A DNA stretch of 64,000 bases from Bacteroidota bacterium (GCA_020162035.1 JAIUNM010000008.1:1-64000), one strand, 5' to 3'; counted from the stretch's first letter, positions 19,327 to 27,912 are shown. Translations and numbers: made by a program. The notes: generated by a model from the letters alone, not told the origin.

Positions 19327-19949
19327 TGTGGGAATTTTTAAAACAATTAACAGACCCAAATAGTATAATACAATATGGCGGTTTATGGCTATTACTTTTA
19401 GTTGTTTTTTCTGAAACTGGTTTATTAATTGGATTTTTTTTACCTGGCGATAACTTAATTTTATTGGCCGGTATTTTATGCAAATCTAAACCACACTTAT
19501 TAGGTGTAAATTATATTACAATGGTTGTACTTCTTATAACAGCCGCAGTTTTAGGAAATTTATTTGGATTTTGGTTTGGATACAAAAGTGGCGATATGCT
19601 TTTTAAAAAAGAAGATGGTTTAATTTTCAAAAAAAAACATTTAGTAACTACACAAAATGCTTATGATAAATATGGTGGAAATATGGTTTTAATTATTGCA
19701 AGGTTTTTACCTGTAATTAGAACTTTTGCTCCAATTTTAGCAGGTGCAATTAAAGTTAATTTTAAAAAATTTATGCTTTTTAATATTATTGGTGCAATAT
19801 TATGGATAGTAAGCTTAACTGCTATTGGTTATGTCTCTGTAATTTTGTTCCCATCAATAACAAATTATTTAGGTTATGTTTTTATTGTGCTAATAATACT
19901 TACCGCTTTACCAATAATTAAATTAAGTTTTTTTAAAAAGAATAATTAA
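19326..19949 (+). CDS. DedA/VTT-family membrane protein
   Basis: The 207-residue protein has about five hydrophobic segments and the DedA hallmarks: the ETGLLIGFFLPGDN re-entrant motif (~residues 30-43), LGNLFGFWFGYKSG, and the ARFLPVIRTFAPILAGA segment (~120-137). DedA proteins act as flippases or transporters for undecaprenyl phosphate or phosphatidyl lipids and support envelope homeostasis. The start overlaps the gap stop by one base (TAATG). No partner that would define the lipid substrate is visible. Confidence 0.88.
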   Translation: MWEFLKQLTDPNSIIQYGGLWLLLLVVFSETGLLIGFFLPGDNLILLAGILCKSKPHLLGVNYITMVVLLITAAVLGNLFGFWFGYKSGDMLFKKEDGLIFKKKHLVTTQNAYDKYGGNMVLIIARFLPVIRTFAPILAGAIKVNFKKFMLFNIIGAILWIVSLTAIGYVSVILFPSITNYLGYVFIVLIILTALPIIKLSFFKKNN

Positions 19950-19961
19950 TTTTATAAAATA

Positions 19962-21044
19962 ATGACACATAAGAATTTTAAAAATATAGATAAGGTAACT
20001 TATGGGAGAGGTAGTTTTTCTCAGTTAGCCCAAACAGTTGAGCCAATAAGAAGTTTAAACAAAGGTTATTTTGTTTATATAGTTGATAATTATTTTAAAG
20101 GAAAAACACTCGAAAATAATTTACAAAACAAATCAAAAGATTTAGTTTATTTTATTGATGTTGACCCACATGAACCTACCACAGAACAAATTGACACTTT
20201 ACGCGATGAAATTTTAAAATTACAAGGCTTACCAAGCGGCGTTATTGGTATTGGTGGCGGTAGCATTATGGATATTGCAAAAGCATTATCGTTAATGTTA
20301 ACTAATGAAGGTTCATCAACACTTTACCAAGGACTTAATTTAATTAAAAAACCTGGCGTTTATCATTTAGGTGTTCCAACTATTAGTGGTACAGGAGCCG
20401 AAGTTAGTATGACTGCTGTTTTAACCGGCCCAGAAAAAAAATTAGGTTTAAAATGTGATTGGACGGTATTTAATCAAGTTATTTTAGATCCAGAATTAAT
20501 TGCCTCTGTGCCTACAGATTGGTGGTTTTATACTGGTATGGATACCTACATACACTGCATTGAATCGCATTACGGAATTAAAAATAACGCATTTAGTTTG
20601 GCTTATGGAAACCAAGCTTTACAACTTTGCCGCGAAGTATATTTAAATGAAAATTCAGGTCAAACTACTGATAATGATGATAAATTAATGGTAGCTTCGT
20701 TAATGGGAGGTTTAAGTTTAACGTACAGCGAAGTTGGTGTTTGCCATGCGTTAAGTTATGGTTTAAGTAAAATTTTAGGCACAAGGCATTGTTTGGCAAA
20801 TTGCATAATATTTCAACATTTACAAGATATTTACCCTATAGGTCATGCAGAGTTTATGCAAATGATAAACAAACATAAAATTGAGTTACCTAAAAATTTA
20901 AGTAAACAATGGGATGATGAAACAATTTCTAAAATGGCACTTGTAAGTTACAATTTACCATTTATGTGGCATCATGCTTTTGGCGATAATTACAAAGAAA
21001 TTGCAACTATTGATTATATAAAAGAATTGTTTAAGAGACTTTAA
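19962..21044 (+). CDS. Iron-containing alcohol dehydrogenase, KdnB-like (Kdo 8-oxidase family)
   Basis: The 360-residue protein has the Fe-ADH fold: the NAD loop GIGGGSIMDIAKA (~residues 96-108), SGTGAEVSMTAVLTG, and metal ligands in MDTYIHCIES, CHALSYG, GTRHCL and MWHHAFGD. The text YQGLNLIKKPGVYH and VPTDWWFYTGMD closely recalls Shewanella KdnB, which with the aminotransferase KdnA makes 8-amino-8-deoxy-Kdo for LPS. No kdnA or kds gene is adjacent, so the substrate is inferred only. It is the last gene of the porZ-started forward run and convergent with the protease gene. Confidence 0.68.
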   Translation: MTHKNFKNIDKVTYGRGSFSQLAQTVEPIRSLNKGYFVYIVDNYFKGKTLENNLQNKSKDLVYFIDVDPHEPTTEQIDTLRDEILKLQGLPSGVIGIGGGSIMDIAKALSLMLTNEGSSTLYQGLNLIKKPGVYHLGVPTISGTGAEVSMTAVLTGPEKKLGLKCDWTVFNQVILDPELIASVPTDWWFYTGMDTYIHCIESHYGIKNNAFSLAYGNQALQLCREVYLNENSGQTTDNDDKLMVASLMGGLSLTYSEVGVCHALSYGLSKILGTRHCLANCIIFQHLQDIYPIGHAEFMQMINKHKIELPKNLSKQWDDETISKMALVSYNLPFMWHHAFGDNYKEIATIDYIKELFKRL

Positions 21045-21062
21045 ATTAAAAGTAACTAATTT

Positions 21063-22148
21063 TTATTTTGAATTAGCATAAACCAACACATTAAACACAT
21101 ATGGGTTTGCTTTTTTAATTTGTTCAGTACGTTTTAAATTTTTAATTGATGATTTTTTGTTTACAGCAATTTGTAAATCTTCAACATTATTGTTTTTTGC
21201 ATATTCATTAATTGAATATATAATTTGCGAAGCCTTAACTGCAAAACCTGTTCCTTCGGCTATTTTATTTTTACCTCTAATTACACCAATAATATTTGCT
21301 TGCTCATCTAATAAAGGCCCACCGCTATTGCCTGGGTTAATTGGAATACTAATTTGATACATAGTTGTGTCATTTGTATATCCGCTTAAAGAGCTTAATG
21401 AACCTTCGCCATATACCATGTCTTTTCTTGGATAACCAAGTGTAAACACTTTTTCGCCAATATCTACTTTTTTATTACTAATTACAAAAGGAACTTGCCA
21501 GTCTTTTACCTTAACTATATCTGAAATTCTTAAAACGGCTAAATCTAACTTTGAATCGGTGTAAACTACATTTGCAAGCACGCGAGATAATTGCCCATTT
21601 TCAATTAAGACACTATCCGCATCTTTAATCATGTGGTAACTTGTAATTACATAACCATTGTTATTTAATGCAAAGGCGCTTCCTTCATAATTAGCAGGCG
21701 CATAATTTAATTTAGTGTTAGTTTTTACAATTTCTTCAACAATTACTCCATTTGTTTGTTTTAAAACTTCTACATCTCTTCTTAATTCTGTTAGTTCGCC
21801 ATTTGTAGCTTTTTGTTGGTTAATCCATGAAAAAGAAATTAGCATAACTAATAATGCTGTACAAGCTGCTACCGTTATAGTTTTACCATAATGTTTTATA
21901 AAACTAGGTTTATTAGTTAAAGAAATTATTTTAGCATCGTTGCCAAATGCAGCTTGATGAATGGTTTTTAGTTTACTTTTAAGTTCATTTTGTTTTTCAT
22001 TTGCATTTAAAACTTCAATAAGTATTTTATGTTGTTTAAATGCTTGTTCAAATGTACTATCGTTTAACAATCTTTCTTCAAACGATTTTTTATTTTCGGT
22101 TGATAGTTGGTTGTTAAGGTAAAGATCAAATAATTCTACAGTTCTCAT
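21063..22148 (-). CDS. Membrane-anchored trypsin-like serine protease with anti-sigma-like N-terminus
   Basis: The 361-residue protein has three parts. Residues 1-85 are a cytoplasmic helical region that looks like an anti-sigma/FecR-type N-terminus (ELFDLYLNNQLS, SFEERLLND) without zinc ligands. Residues ~91-108 form one membrane span. Residues ~145-320 form a trypsin/HtrA-like protease with His172 (SYHMIKDADS), Asp202 (SKLDLAVL) and Ser275 (NPGNSGGPL), so the triad is complete. No PDZ domain follows. It begins six bases after the ECF sigma gene, so it is probably that factor's membrane partner. The fusion of sensor, anchor and protease in one chain is unusual; regulation of the sigma factor is inferred. 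Confidence 0.8.
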   Translation of the reverse strand: MRTVELFDLYLNNQLSTENKKSFEERLLNDSTFEQAFKQHKILIEVLNANEKQNELKSKLKTIHQAAFGNDAKIISLTNKPSFIKHYGKTITVAACTALLVMLISFSWINQQKATNGELTELRRDVEVLKQTNGVIVEEIVKTNTKLNYAPANYEGSAFALNNNGYVITSYHMIKDADSVLIENGQLSRVLANVVYTDSKLDLAVLRISDIVKVKDWQVPFVISNKKVDIGEKVFTLGYPRKDMVYGEGSLSSLSGYTNDTTMYQISIPINPGNSGGPLLDEQANIIGVIRGKNKIAEGTGFAVKASQIIYSINEYAKNNNVEDLQIAVNKKSSIKNLKRTEQIKKANPYVFNVLVYANSK

Positions 22149-22154
22149 CTTTCT

Positions 22155-22739
22155 TTATTCTTCGTTTATTTCAATTTCTTTATCAAAAAAATACTTTTTT
22201 AAGCGTTGTAAACATTTGTATTTTTGGGTTTTTGCATTATCAGCATTAGTGTAACCAAATTTTTCAGCTATTTCATCCATACTTTTTTTATGAATGTAAA
22301 AATCCTGAATTAAAGTTTTACAAGGTTCTCCTAATAACCCCAAACTACTGTTCATTTTTAAAATGTTTGTTTCTTTTTCGTTATGGTATTGAAGGTCTTC
22401 GGTAACATCTACCAAATCATTGTCTTCATTTTCTTTAAAAAGAAACGTATTTCCATTTTTTTTTAGTTGTTTTAACCACAACCTTTTAGCAATTGAATAT
22501 ATGTAAGTTTGCAACTGACAATTTAATTCAAACTGCTCTTTTTGAACATTTTCAAATACGGCAATAATGGTTTCTTGATACAAGTCTTGTGCTTGCTCGC
22601 TGTTTCCATTATTATTTACAACAAGTTTAAGAACGAGGTTATAGTACTTTTTATACAAAGCATTTAAAACCTCATTATTATTGGCTTTTAAACCAGCAAT
22701 AAATTGGCTGTCGGTAAATTGCAAATTGCTTTTCGACAT
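22155..22739 (-). CDS. ECF-type RNA polymerase sigma factor
   Basis: The 194-residue protein has sigma region 2 (DLYQETIIAVFENV, TYIYSIAKRLWLKQLKK) and region 4 (CKTLIQDFYIHKKSMDEIAEKFGY followed by the recognition helix). It lacks regions 1 and 3, as ECF factors do. It heads a two-gene unit with the membrane protease and is divergent from a small lipoprotein gene. Both upstream sides carry the same GGGTTACC-N14-GTATWAA element, so it probably transcribes its own operon and the lipoprotein gene. Confidence 0.92.
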   Translation of the reverse strand: MSKSNLQFTDSQFIAGLKANNNEVLNALYKKYYNLVLKLVVNNNGNSEQAQDLYQETIIAVFENVQKEQFELNCQLQTYIYSIAKRLWLKQLKKNGNTFLFKENEDNDLVDVTEDLQYHNEKETNILKMNSSLGLLGEPCKTLIQDFYIHKKSMDEIAEKFGYTNADNAKTQKYKCLQRLKKYFFDKEIEINEE

Positions 22740-22753
22740 GTGCTTTGTTTTAA

Positions 22754-22782
22754 TTAATACGTTAAGGTTTTAAAGGTAACCC
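22754..22782 (-). promoter_or_regulatory. Putative ECF promoter of the sigma/protease operon (GGGTTACC-N14-GTATTAA)
   Basis: On the reverse strand GGGTTACC (22782-22775) is followed after exactly 14 bases by GTATTAA (22760-22754), which lies 14 bases before the sigma ATG. The divergent lipoprotein gene has the same two boxes with the same spacing, which a chance match would not readily explain. Assignment to this sigma factor is inferred. Confidence 0.65.
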
Positions 22783-22901
22783 ATGTATTTGATTTTTTAA
22801 AGAAAAAGTATTTAAAAGGGATTTTTGCATTCGATCAAAATAAATTTATTAGATTGATAATCAAAATGTTATAAATATTTTTATTTTATTTTTATTTTTT
22901 T

Positions 22902-22930
22902 GGGTTACCATTTTTAAAAGTAAGTATAAA
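22902..22930 (+). promoter_or_regulatory. Putative ECF promoter of the small lipoprotein (GGGTTACC-N14-GTATAAA)
   Basis: GGGTTACC (22902-22909) is followed after exactly 14 bases by GTATAAA (22924-22930), 34 bases before the ATG at 22965. It matches the reverse-strand element at 22754-22782 in both boxes and spacing. No other GGGTTACC was noticed in non-coding DNA of this window. Confidence 0.65.
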
Positions 22931-22964
22931 TGTAAAATTAACAAACAATTAAAAACTGAAAAAA

Positions 22965-23195
22965 ATGAAAAAAGTATTCTCAATTATCGCTGTAGCTTTA
23001 TTAGCTACATCATTTGTTGCTTGTGGTCCATCTGCTGAAGAAAAAGCTAAAGCTGAAGCTGATGCAAAACGTATCGCTGATTCTATTGCTACTGCATTAA
23101 CTGAATCTATGAACGCTGCTGTTACTGAAGTAACTGAAGCTGCTACTACTGATTCAGCTGCTGCTGCTACAACTACTACAGTTGAAGCAAAATAA
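22965..23195 (+). CDS. Small Ala/Thr/Glu-rich lipoprotein
   Basis: The 76-residue protein has a lipoprotein signal with lipobox SFVAC (Cys20). After processing only 57 residues remain, with a charged helix (EEKAKAEADAKRIADSIA) and an Ala/Thr/Val-rich tail. Codon choice is narrow (GCT, ACT, GAA, TCT dominate), which suggests strong expression. It is monocistronic, with its own promoter-like element and a strong terminator. Divergence from the ECF sigma gene and the shared promoter make it a likely regulon member, perhaps a small envelope-stress lipoprotein. I do not recognise a named family. Confidence 0.82.
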   Translation: MKKVFSIIAVALLATSFVACGPSAEEKAKAEADAKRIADSIATALTESMNAAVTEVTEAATTDSAAAATTTTVEAK

Positions 23196-23219
23196 TATTT
23201 GTGTTTAGTTAGCTGATTA

Positions 23220-23250
23220 GCCCTTAAGTGTAATGCTTAAGGGCTTTTCT
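23220..23250 (+). terminator. Rho-independent terminator of the lipoprotein gene
   Basis: GCCCTTAAG and CTTAAGGGC form a nine-pair stem around a seven-base loop, followed by TTTTCTGTTTT. It lies 24 bases after the lipoprotein stop codon. Confidence 0.9.
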
Positions 23251-23295
23251 GTTTTATATTAATTTTAATTTGATTTTTGAGAAATTAAACAAAAT

Positions 23296-24045
23296 TCATT
23301 TTCCAAAAAACTGTTTCATAAAATCGCTGGCAAATACAAAATCAAATAGTTCTTTATTATCTGAGTTTAGGATTTTTGTTTTATCACCTTTCCACCAATT
23401 TTGTCCTTTGTAAACAAACATAATATTTTCACCAATCTGTATTACACTATTCATGTCATGTGTAACAATAATAGTGGTGATATTATATTCTTTAGTAATA
23501 TCGCTAATTAATTCATCTATTATTATACTTGTTTTAGGGTCTAACCCAGAGTTTGGTTCATCACAAAATAAATATTTTGGGTTGTTTGCAATTGCACGTG
23601 CAAGAGCTGCTCTCTTTTTCATACCCCCACTTAACTCTGCTGGGTATAATTTATTTCTACCTGTTAGTTGAACGCGTTCTAAACAAAAATTTACTCTGTC
23701 AGTTTTTTCTTCTTTACTTAATGTCGTAAACATATCTAACGGAAAACGAACATTTTCTTCTAAAGTTTGAGAATCAAACAATGCCCCCCCTTGAAATAGC
23801 ATTCCAATTTCTTTTCTTACAACTTGTTGTTCTTTTTGTTTCATAGCAGCAAAATTTTCGCCACTATACAAAATTTCGCCACTATCAATTGCATGTAAGC
23901 CTACCATTAGTTTTAAAACAGTAGTTTTTCCACATCCGCTTTCGCCAATTATTAAATTTGTTTTACCAGCCTCAAATGTAAAAGACACGTCTTTTACAAC
24001 ATGCCTATCGCCAAAGGTTTTATTAATGTTTTTAATTTCAATCAT
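23296..24045 (-). CDS. mlaF: ABC transporter ATPase, MlaF-like
   Basis: The 249-residue ATPase has Walker A GESGCGKTT (34-42), the signature LSGGMKKRAALARA, Walker B YLFCDEPNSGLD and a His-loop (VTHDMNS). The DEPNSGLDP text and pairing with an MlaE-type permease point to the Mla/Ttg2 phospholipid transport family. That family moves lipids between the two membranes and keeps the outer leaflet asymmetric. It follows the permease gene with one base between. The MlaD lipid-binding subunit is not next to it, so it is either elsewhere or replaced. Confidence 0.85.
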   Translation of the reverse strand: MIEIKNINKTFGDRHVVKDVSFTFEAGKTNLIIGESGCGKTTVLKLMVGLHAIDSGEILYSGENFAAMKQKEQQVVRKEIGMLFQGGALFDSQTLEENVRFPLDMFTTLSKEEKTDRVNFCLERVQLTGRNKLYPAELSGGMKKRAALARAIANNPKYLFCDEPNSGLDPKTSIIIDELISDITKEYNITTIIVTHDMNSVIQIGENIMFVYKGQNWWKGDKTKILNSDNKELFDFVFASDFMKQFFGK

Positions 24046-24046
24046 A

Positions 24047-24787
24047 CTAAACCAACATTAATTTGGTAATTATTAAATTGATAATTAAAATTAAAATACT
24101 ATTGTAAACAACTGATTTTGTACTTGCTTTACCAACCTCTAATGCCCCACCACTTGTATAATAACCGTGGTAAGCAGAAACTGAAGTAATTACAAAAGCA
24201 AAAACTACCGTTTTAGTTAATGCATAAACAATATTATAAGGGATAAAAAAACTTTGTATCCCAAAAATATATTTTTCAGCATCACAAGCACCAGAAAATA
24301 CCCCAAACAAAAAGCCTCCAAATACACCTAAAAACATACTTATTGTAATTAAAAAAGGATTTATAAACATTGCAGCTAAAATTTTTGGGCGAATTAAATA
24401 ACCAGCAGAGTTTATGCCCATAATTTCTAGTGCATCTATTTGCTCCGAAATCCTCATTGTTCCTATTTCAGAGGCTATATTAGAACCAACTTTACCCGCT
24501 AAAATTAACGACACAATGGTGGGCGAAAATTCTAATACAATACTTTCTCTAGTTCCTAAACCTATGGCATAACGCGGAATAAACGGGCTCGTAAAATTAT
24601 AAGCAGACTGTATAGTAATTACGCCTCCCATAAAAATTGAGATTATGGCTATTAAACCTAATGAACCAATACCTAAAGAATTTATTTCGTATAAAAACTG
24701 ATTAAAGTAAACTCTAAAATTTTCGGGCTTAGAAAACACACGTTTTAAAAGCATAAAATACCTGCCTATATGGTAAATGGGTTTCAA
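24047..24787 (-). CDS. mlaE: MlaE-family lipid ABC transporter permease
   Basis: The 246-residue integral membrane protein has about five to six hydrophobic segments. The MlaE motifs are clear: GVITIQSAYNF, RESIVLEFSPTIVSLILAGKVGSNIASEIGTM and ISEQIDALEIMGI. It is the membrane part of the Mla phospholipid transporter and is encoded directly before its ATPase, one base apart. The preceding ALDH gene ends 37 bases upstream on the same strand, so read-through from that gene is possible. Confidence 0.88.
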   Translation of the reverse strand: MKPIYHIGRYFMLLKRVFSKPENFRVYFNQFLYEINSLGIGSLGLIAIISIFMGGVITIQSAYNFTSPFIPRYAIGLGTRESIVLEFSPTIVSLILAGKVGSNIASEIGTMRISEQIDALEIMGINSAGYLIRPKILAAMFINPFLITISMFLGVFGGFLFGVFSGACDAEKYIFGIQSFFIPYNIVYALTKTVVFAFVITSVSAYHGYYTSGGALEVGKASTKSVVYNSILILIINLIITKLMLV

Positions 24788-24824
24788 TTCAGAAATACTA
24801 ATATACTAATAAATAATTTATTTA

Positions 24825-26348
24825 TTATAAATCAAATTTAATGCCTTGTGCTAATGGCAAGGTGTTACCATAATTTACAGTATTGGTTTGTCGGCGCATA
24901 TAAGCTTTCCAAGCATCGCTTCCACTTTCTCTACCTCCACCGGTTTCTTTTTCTCCACCAAACGCACCACCAATTTCGGCACCACTTGTGCCAATATTTA
25001 CATTTGCAATGCCACAGTCACTACCACAAGCACTTAAAAATAGTTCTGCTTCGCGAATATTTAATGTCATTATTGCACTTGATAAACCTTGAGGCACATC
25101 ATTTTGTAATGCAATAGCTTCATCAAGAGTTTTGTATTTCATTATGTATAAAATTGGTGCAAATGTTTCGTGTTGTACAATTTGCATATCGTTTTTAGCT
25201 TCGGCAATTGCAGGTTTTACATAACAACCACTTTCGTAACCTTTGCCTTCTAAAACCCCACCTGCTACAATTATTTTACCCCCTTCACTTATCACACGCT
25301 CTAAAGCATTTTGGTAGGCCTTAACAGCAAGCGTATCAATTAATGGACCAACATGGTTACTTTCATCTAAAGGATTACCAATTTTTAATTGTGAATAAGC
25401 TTTTACTAATTTTTCTTTTACTTTATCATAAACACTTTCGTGTATTATTAAACGACGAGTAGTTGTACAACGTTGCCCTGCAGTACCAACAGCACCAAAT
25501 ACAGCACCTATTAAGGTGTTATCTAAATCGGCACTTGGTGTAATAATTATGGCATTATTTCCGCCCAGTTCTAAAATACTTTTGCCAAATCGTTCAGCTA
25601 CCTTTGTACCTACAATTTTTCCCATTCGAGTTGAGCCTGTTGCAGAAATTAATGGAACGTGAGTGTCAGAAGTTAACCACTCACCAACTTCAAAATTTCC
25701 ATTTATTAAACAACTAATTCCTTCGGGTAAATTATTTTCTTTTGCTACTTCATTCCAAATGTTTTGGCATGCAACAGAACATAAAGGAGTTTTTTCTGAA
25801 GGTTTCCAAATACAAGTGTTACCGCATATCCAAGCTAAAGCTGTATTCCAACTCCATACAGCAACCGGAAAATTAAAAGCAGAAATAATACCAACAACAC
25901 CAAGCGGATGCCATTGCTCCATCATCCTATGGTTAGCTCTTTCGCTTTGAATAGTTAAACCGTATAATTGACGCGATAAGCCTACTGCAAAATCGCAAAT
26001 ATCTATCATTTCTTGAACTTCACCTAAACCTTCTTGGTATGATTTACCCATTTCGTAAGATACTAATTTGCCTAAATCGGCTTTTTTAGCTCTTAGTTTA
26101 TCACCAAATTGTCTCACATATTCGCCTCGTTTAGGGGCAGGAATAGTGCGCCAGTATATAAAAGCTTCGCGCGAAGCTGTAATTACTTTACTATAATCTG
26201 ACTTAGTAGCCGATTTTATCTTTCCTATTAATTTGCCATCAACAGGGCTGTACGATTCAATAATCTCTCCTCCTGAAAACCAATTATTACCAGTGCTACA
26301 ACCTTCGTTGGTTTCTTTAATACCTAATGCTTTTAAAAAATTTTCCAT
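24825..26348 (-). CDS. amaB: Aldehyde dehydrogenase, ALDH7 type (alpha-aminoadipic semialdehyde dehydrogenase)
   Basis: The 507-residue enzyme has AFNFPVAVW with Asn159, catalytic Glu260 (LELGGNNA) and catalytic Cys294 ([12 protein letters not shown]). The C-terminal text [22 protein letters not shown] is the ALDH7/antiquitin signature. The family oxidises alpha-aminoadipate semialdehyde (in equilibrium with piperideine-6-carboxylate) to aminoadipate in lysine breakdown. No lysine aminotransferase lies nearby, so the pathway is inferred from the family only. Confidence 0.88.
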   Translation of the reverse strand: MENFLKALGIKETNEGCSTGNNWFSGGEIIESYSPVDGKLIGKIKSATKSDYSKVITASREAFIYWRTIPAPKRGEYVRQFGDKLRAKKADLGKLVSYEMGKSYQEGLGEVQEMIDICDFAVGLSRQLYGLTIQSERANHRMMEQWHPLGVVGIISAFNFPVAVWSWNTALAWICGNTCIWKPSEKTPLCSVACQNIWNEVAKENNLPEGISCLINGNFEVGEWLTSDTHVPLISATGSTRMGKIVGTKVAERFGKSILELGGNNAIIITPSADLDNTLIGAVFGAVGTAGQRCTTTRRLIIHESVYDKVKEKLVKAYSQLKIGNPLDESNHVGPLIDTLAVKAYQNALERVISEGGKIIVAGGVLEGKGYESGCYVKPAIAEAKNDMQIVQHETFAPILYIMKYKTLDEAIALQNDVPQGLSSAIMTLNIREAELFLSACGSDCGIANVNIGTSGAEIGGAFGGEKETGGGRESGSDAWKAYMRRQTNTVNYGNTLPLAQGIKFDL

Positions 26349-26393
26349 AATAAAATTAAGCCCCTAATTTACTATTTTTTTAGCATTATAACC

Positions 26394-27083
26394 TTATAAA
26401 TATTTAGTTAAATCTTTTAAATCGTTTATAGAATTAGGATTGTTATTAACATTATTATTAAACCAAACTGCTTGCCATCCCGCATTTTTAGCACCTGCAA
26501 TGTCATTGTCAAAATTATCGCCAATCATTAAACATTCATTTAAATTTGCTTTAGCGAGTTGTTGAGCAATTTCAAAAATTTTTTTATCGGGTTTATTGGT
26601 GTCATGTTCTTCGCTAATAATTATTTGATCAAAGTATGGTAATAAATTACAATTATTAAGTTTTATGTATTGCACTTCTTTAAACCCATTAGTTATAATA
26701 TGCAAATTATACTTAGGTTTTAAATAATCTAAAACTTGAATTGCTTTAGGAATTAGTTTTTTACCATATGGCGATTGTGAAATATAATCTTCGCTAAAAG
26801 CTATGCTTAAATTTATGTTTGAATAATTAAACGCGTTAAAGCTTAGTTCAAACCTATAATCTCGCAAATACTGTTTAGTAATTAATTTTAAAGAGTATTG
26901 TTGCCAAAGCTGCGCGTTTATTTTTTTATAAGTAATAAAAAAAGATTCAAAAGTTGTGTTTAATAAAGAATTAAGATTGTATTTTTTAAATAAATCTACA
27001 ATAACCAACTTACTATTACTTTCAAAATCCCAAAGGGTATCGTCTAAGTCAAAAAACAGGTGTTTTATATTACTATATGGCAT
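26394..27083 (-). CDS. yjjG: HAD-superfamily phosphatase, YjjG-like nucleotidase
   Basis: The 229-residue protein has HAD motif I FFDLDDTLWD (Asp12 and Asp14), motif II (IITNGF), the motif III Lys within NKPDKKIFE, and motif IV MIGDNFDNDIAGAKNAGW. It matches the YjjG/YfnB branch, which dephosphorylates pyrimidine nucleotides including non-canonical ones such as dUMP and 5-fluoro analogues. It is cytoplasmic, reverse strand, upstream of the ALDH gene and divergent from gldF. Length fits the family. Confidence 0.82.
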   Translation of the reverse strand: MPYSNIKHLFFDLDDTLWDFESNSKLVIVDLFKKYNLNSLLNTTFESFFITYKKINAQLWQQYSLKLITKQYLRDYRFELSFNAFNYSNINLSIAFSEDYISQSPYGKKLIPKAIQVLDYLKPKYNLHIITNGFKEVQYIKLNNCNLLPYFDQIIISEEHDTNKPDKKIFEIAQQLAKANLNECLMIGDNFDNDIAGAKNAGWQAVWFNNNVNNNPNSINDLKDLTKYL

Positions 27084-27150
27084 TTATTTTAAAATAATTT
27101 ATCAAAAGTACAATCTTTAAAACTACTTTTATATATTAAGTTATAACAAT

Positions 27151-27158
27151 TAAATTTG
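27151..27158 (+). promoter_or_regulatory. -7 box TAAATTTG directly before gldF
   Basis: TAAATTTG matches TAnnTTTG and ends seven bases before the gldF ATG. If used, transcription would begin within a few bases of the start codon. Confidence 0.45.
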
Positions 27159-27165
27159 TATTTAA

Positions 27166-27912
27166 ATGTTTACCCTTTACATAAAAGAAATTAGGAGTTT
27201 TTTAAGTTCGTTAATTGGATATATAGCCATTGGAGTATTTGTTTCTTTAATTGGTGTGTTTATGTGGATTATACCAAGCGATGGAGGAGGTTCTAATATA
27301 CTTGATAACGGATTTGCAAACATAGATCCTTTATTTACAATTGGTCCTTGGGTTTATTTGTTTTTAATACCTGCCATTACAATGCGTACTTTTTCAGAAG
27401 AAAAAAAAACCGGAACAATAGAATTGCTTTTAACTCGCCCGTTAACCGATTTGCAAATAGTTTTAGCAAAGTATTTAGCCGGCTTTTCATTGGTTATAAT
27501 TTCGTTAATTCCTACATTAATTTATTATTATAGTGTACAAAAATTAAGCGTAAATAAAGATGTTGCAGGCATTGATGTGGGCGGAATGTGGGGCTCATAT
27601 ATTGGGTTATTGTTTTTAGGTGCAGGTTTTGTTGCTATTGGTACATTTGCAAGTGCAATTGCCGAAAACCAAGTTATTGCTTTTATTATTGCACTTTTAC
27701 TCTGTTTTTTAAGTTATATTGGTTTTGATTTTGTTGCACAAAGTGGTTTTTTTGGGAAGTATGATGCTTTTGTGAAAGCCCTTGGCATTAACGAGCATTA
27801 TGTGAGTATGAGCAGAGGTGTTTTAGATACACGAGATGTTATTTACTTTATATCTGTTATTGCCATTTTTAACTTATTAACCAAACTTGTTTTAGAAAGT
27901 AGAAAATGGTAA
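27166..27912 (+). CDS. gldF: Gliding motility ABC transporter permease GldF
   Basis: The 248-residue membrane protein has six hydrophobic segments and the ABC-2 permease text MRTFSEEKKTGTIELLLTRP (residues ~68-87). In Flavobacterium johnsoniae, GldA (ATPase), GldF and GldG form a transporter linked to gliding, though it is not strictly needed for gliding everywhere. gldG starts inside its last codons (seven-base overlap). gldA is not in the window. The -7-like box sits directly before the start. Confidence 0.92.
   Translation: MFTLYIKEIRSFLSSLIGYIAIGVFVSLIGVFMWIIPSDGGGSNILDNGFANIDPLFTIGPWVYLFLIPAITMRTFSEEKKTGTIELLLTRPLTDLQIVLAKYLAGFSLVIISLIPTLIYYYSVQKLSVNKDVAGIDVGGMWGSYIGLLFLGAGFVAIGTFASAIAENQVIAFIIALLLCFLSYIGFDFVAQSGFFGKYDAFVKALGINEHYVSMSRGVLDTRDVIYFISVIAIFNLLTKLVLESRKW

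Noticed and set aside
22852-22862. Small inverted repeat GATTGATAATC between the sigma and lipoprotein genes
   Set aside because: Only four paired bases per arm in AT-rich DNA; not positioned relative to either promoter in a way that suggests an operator.
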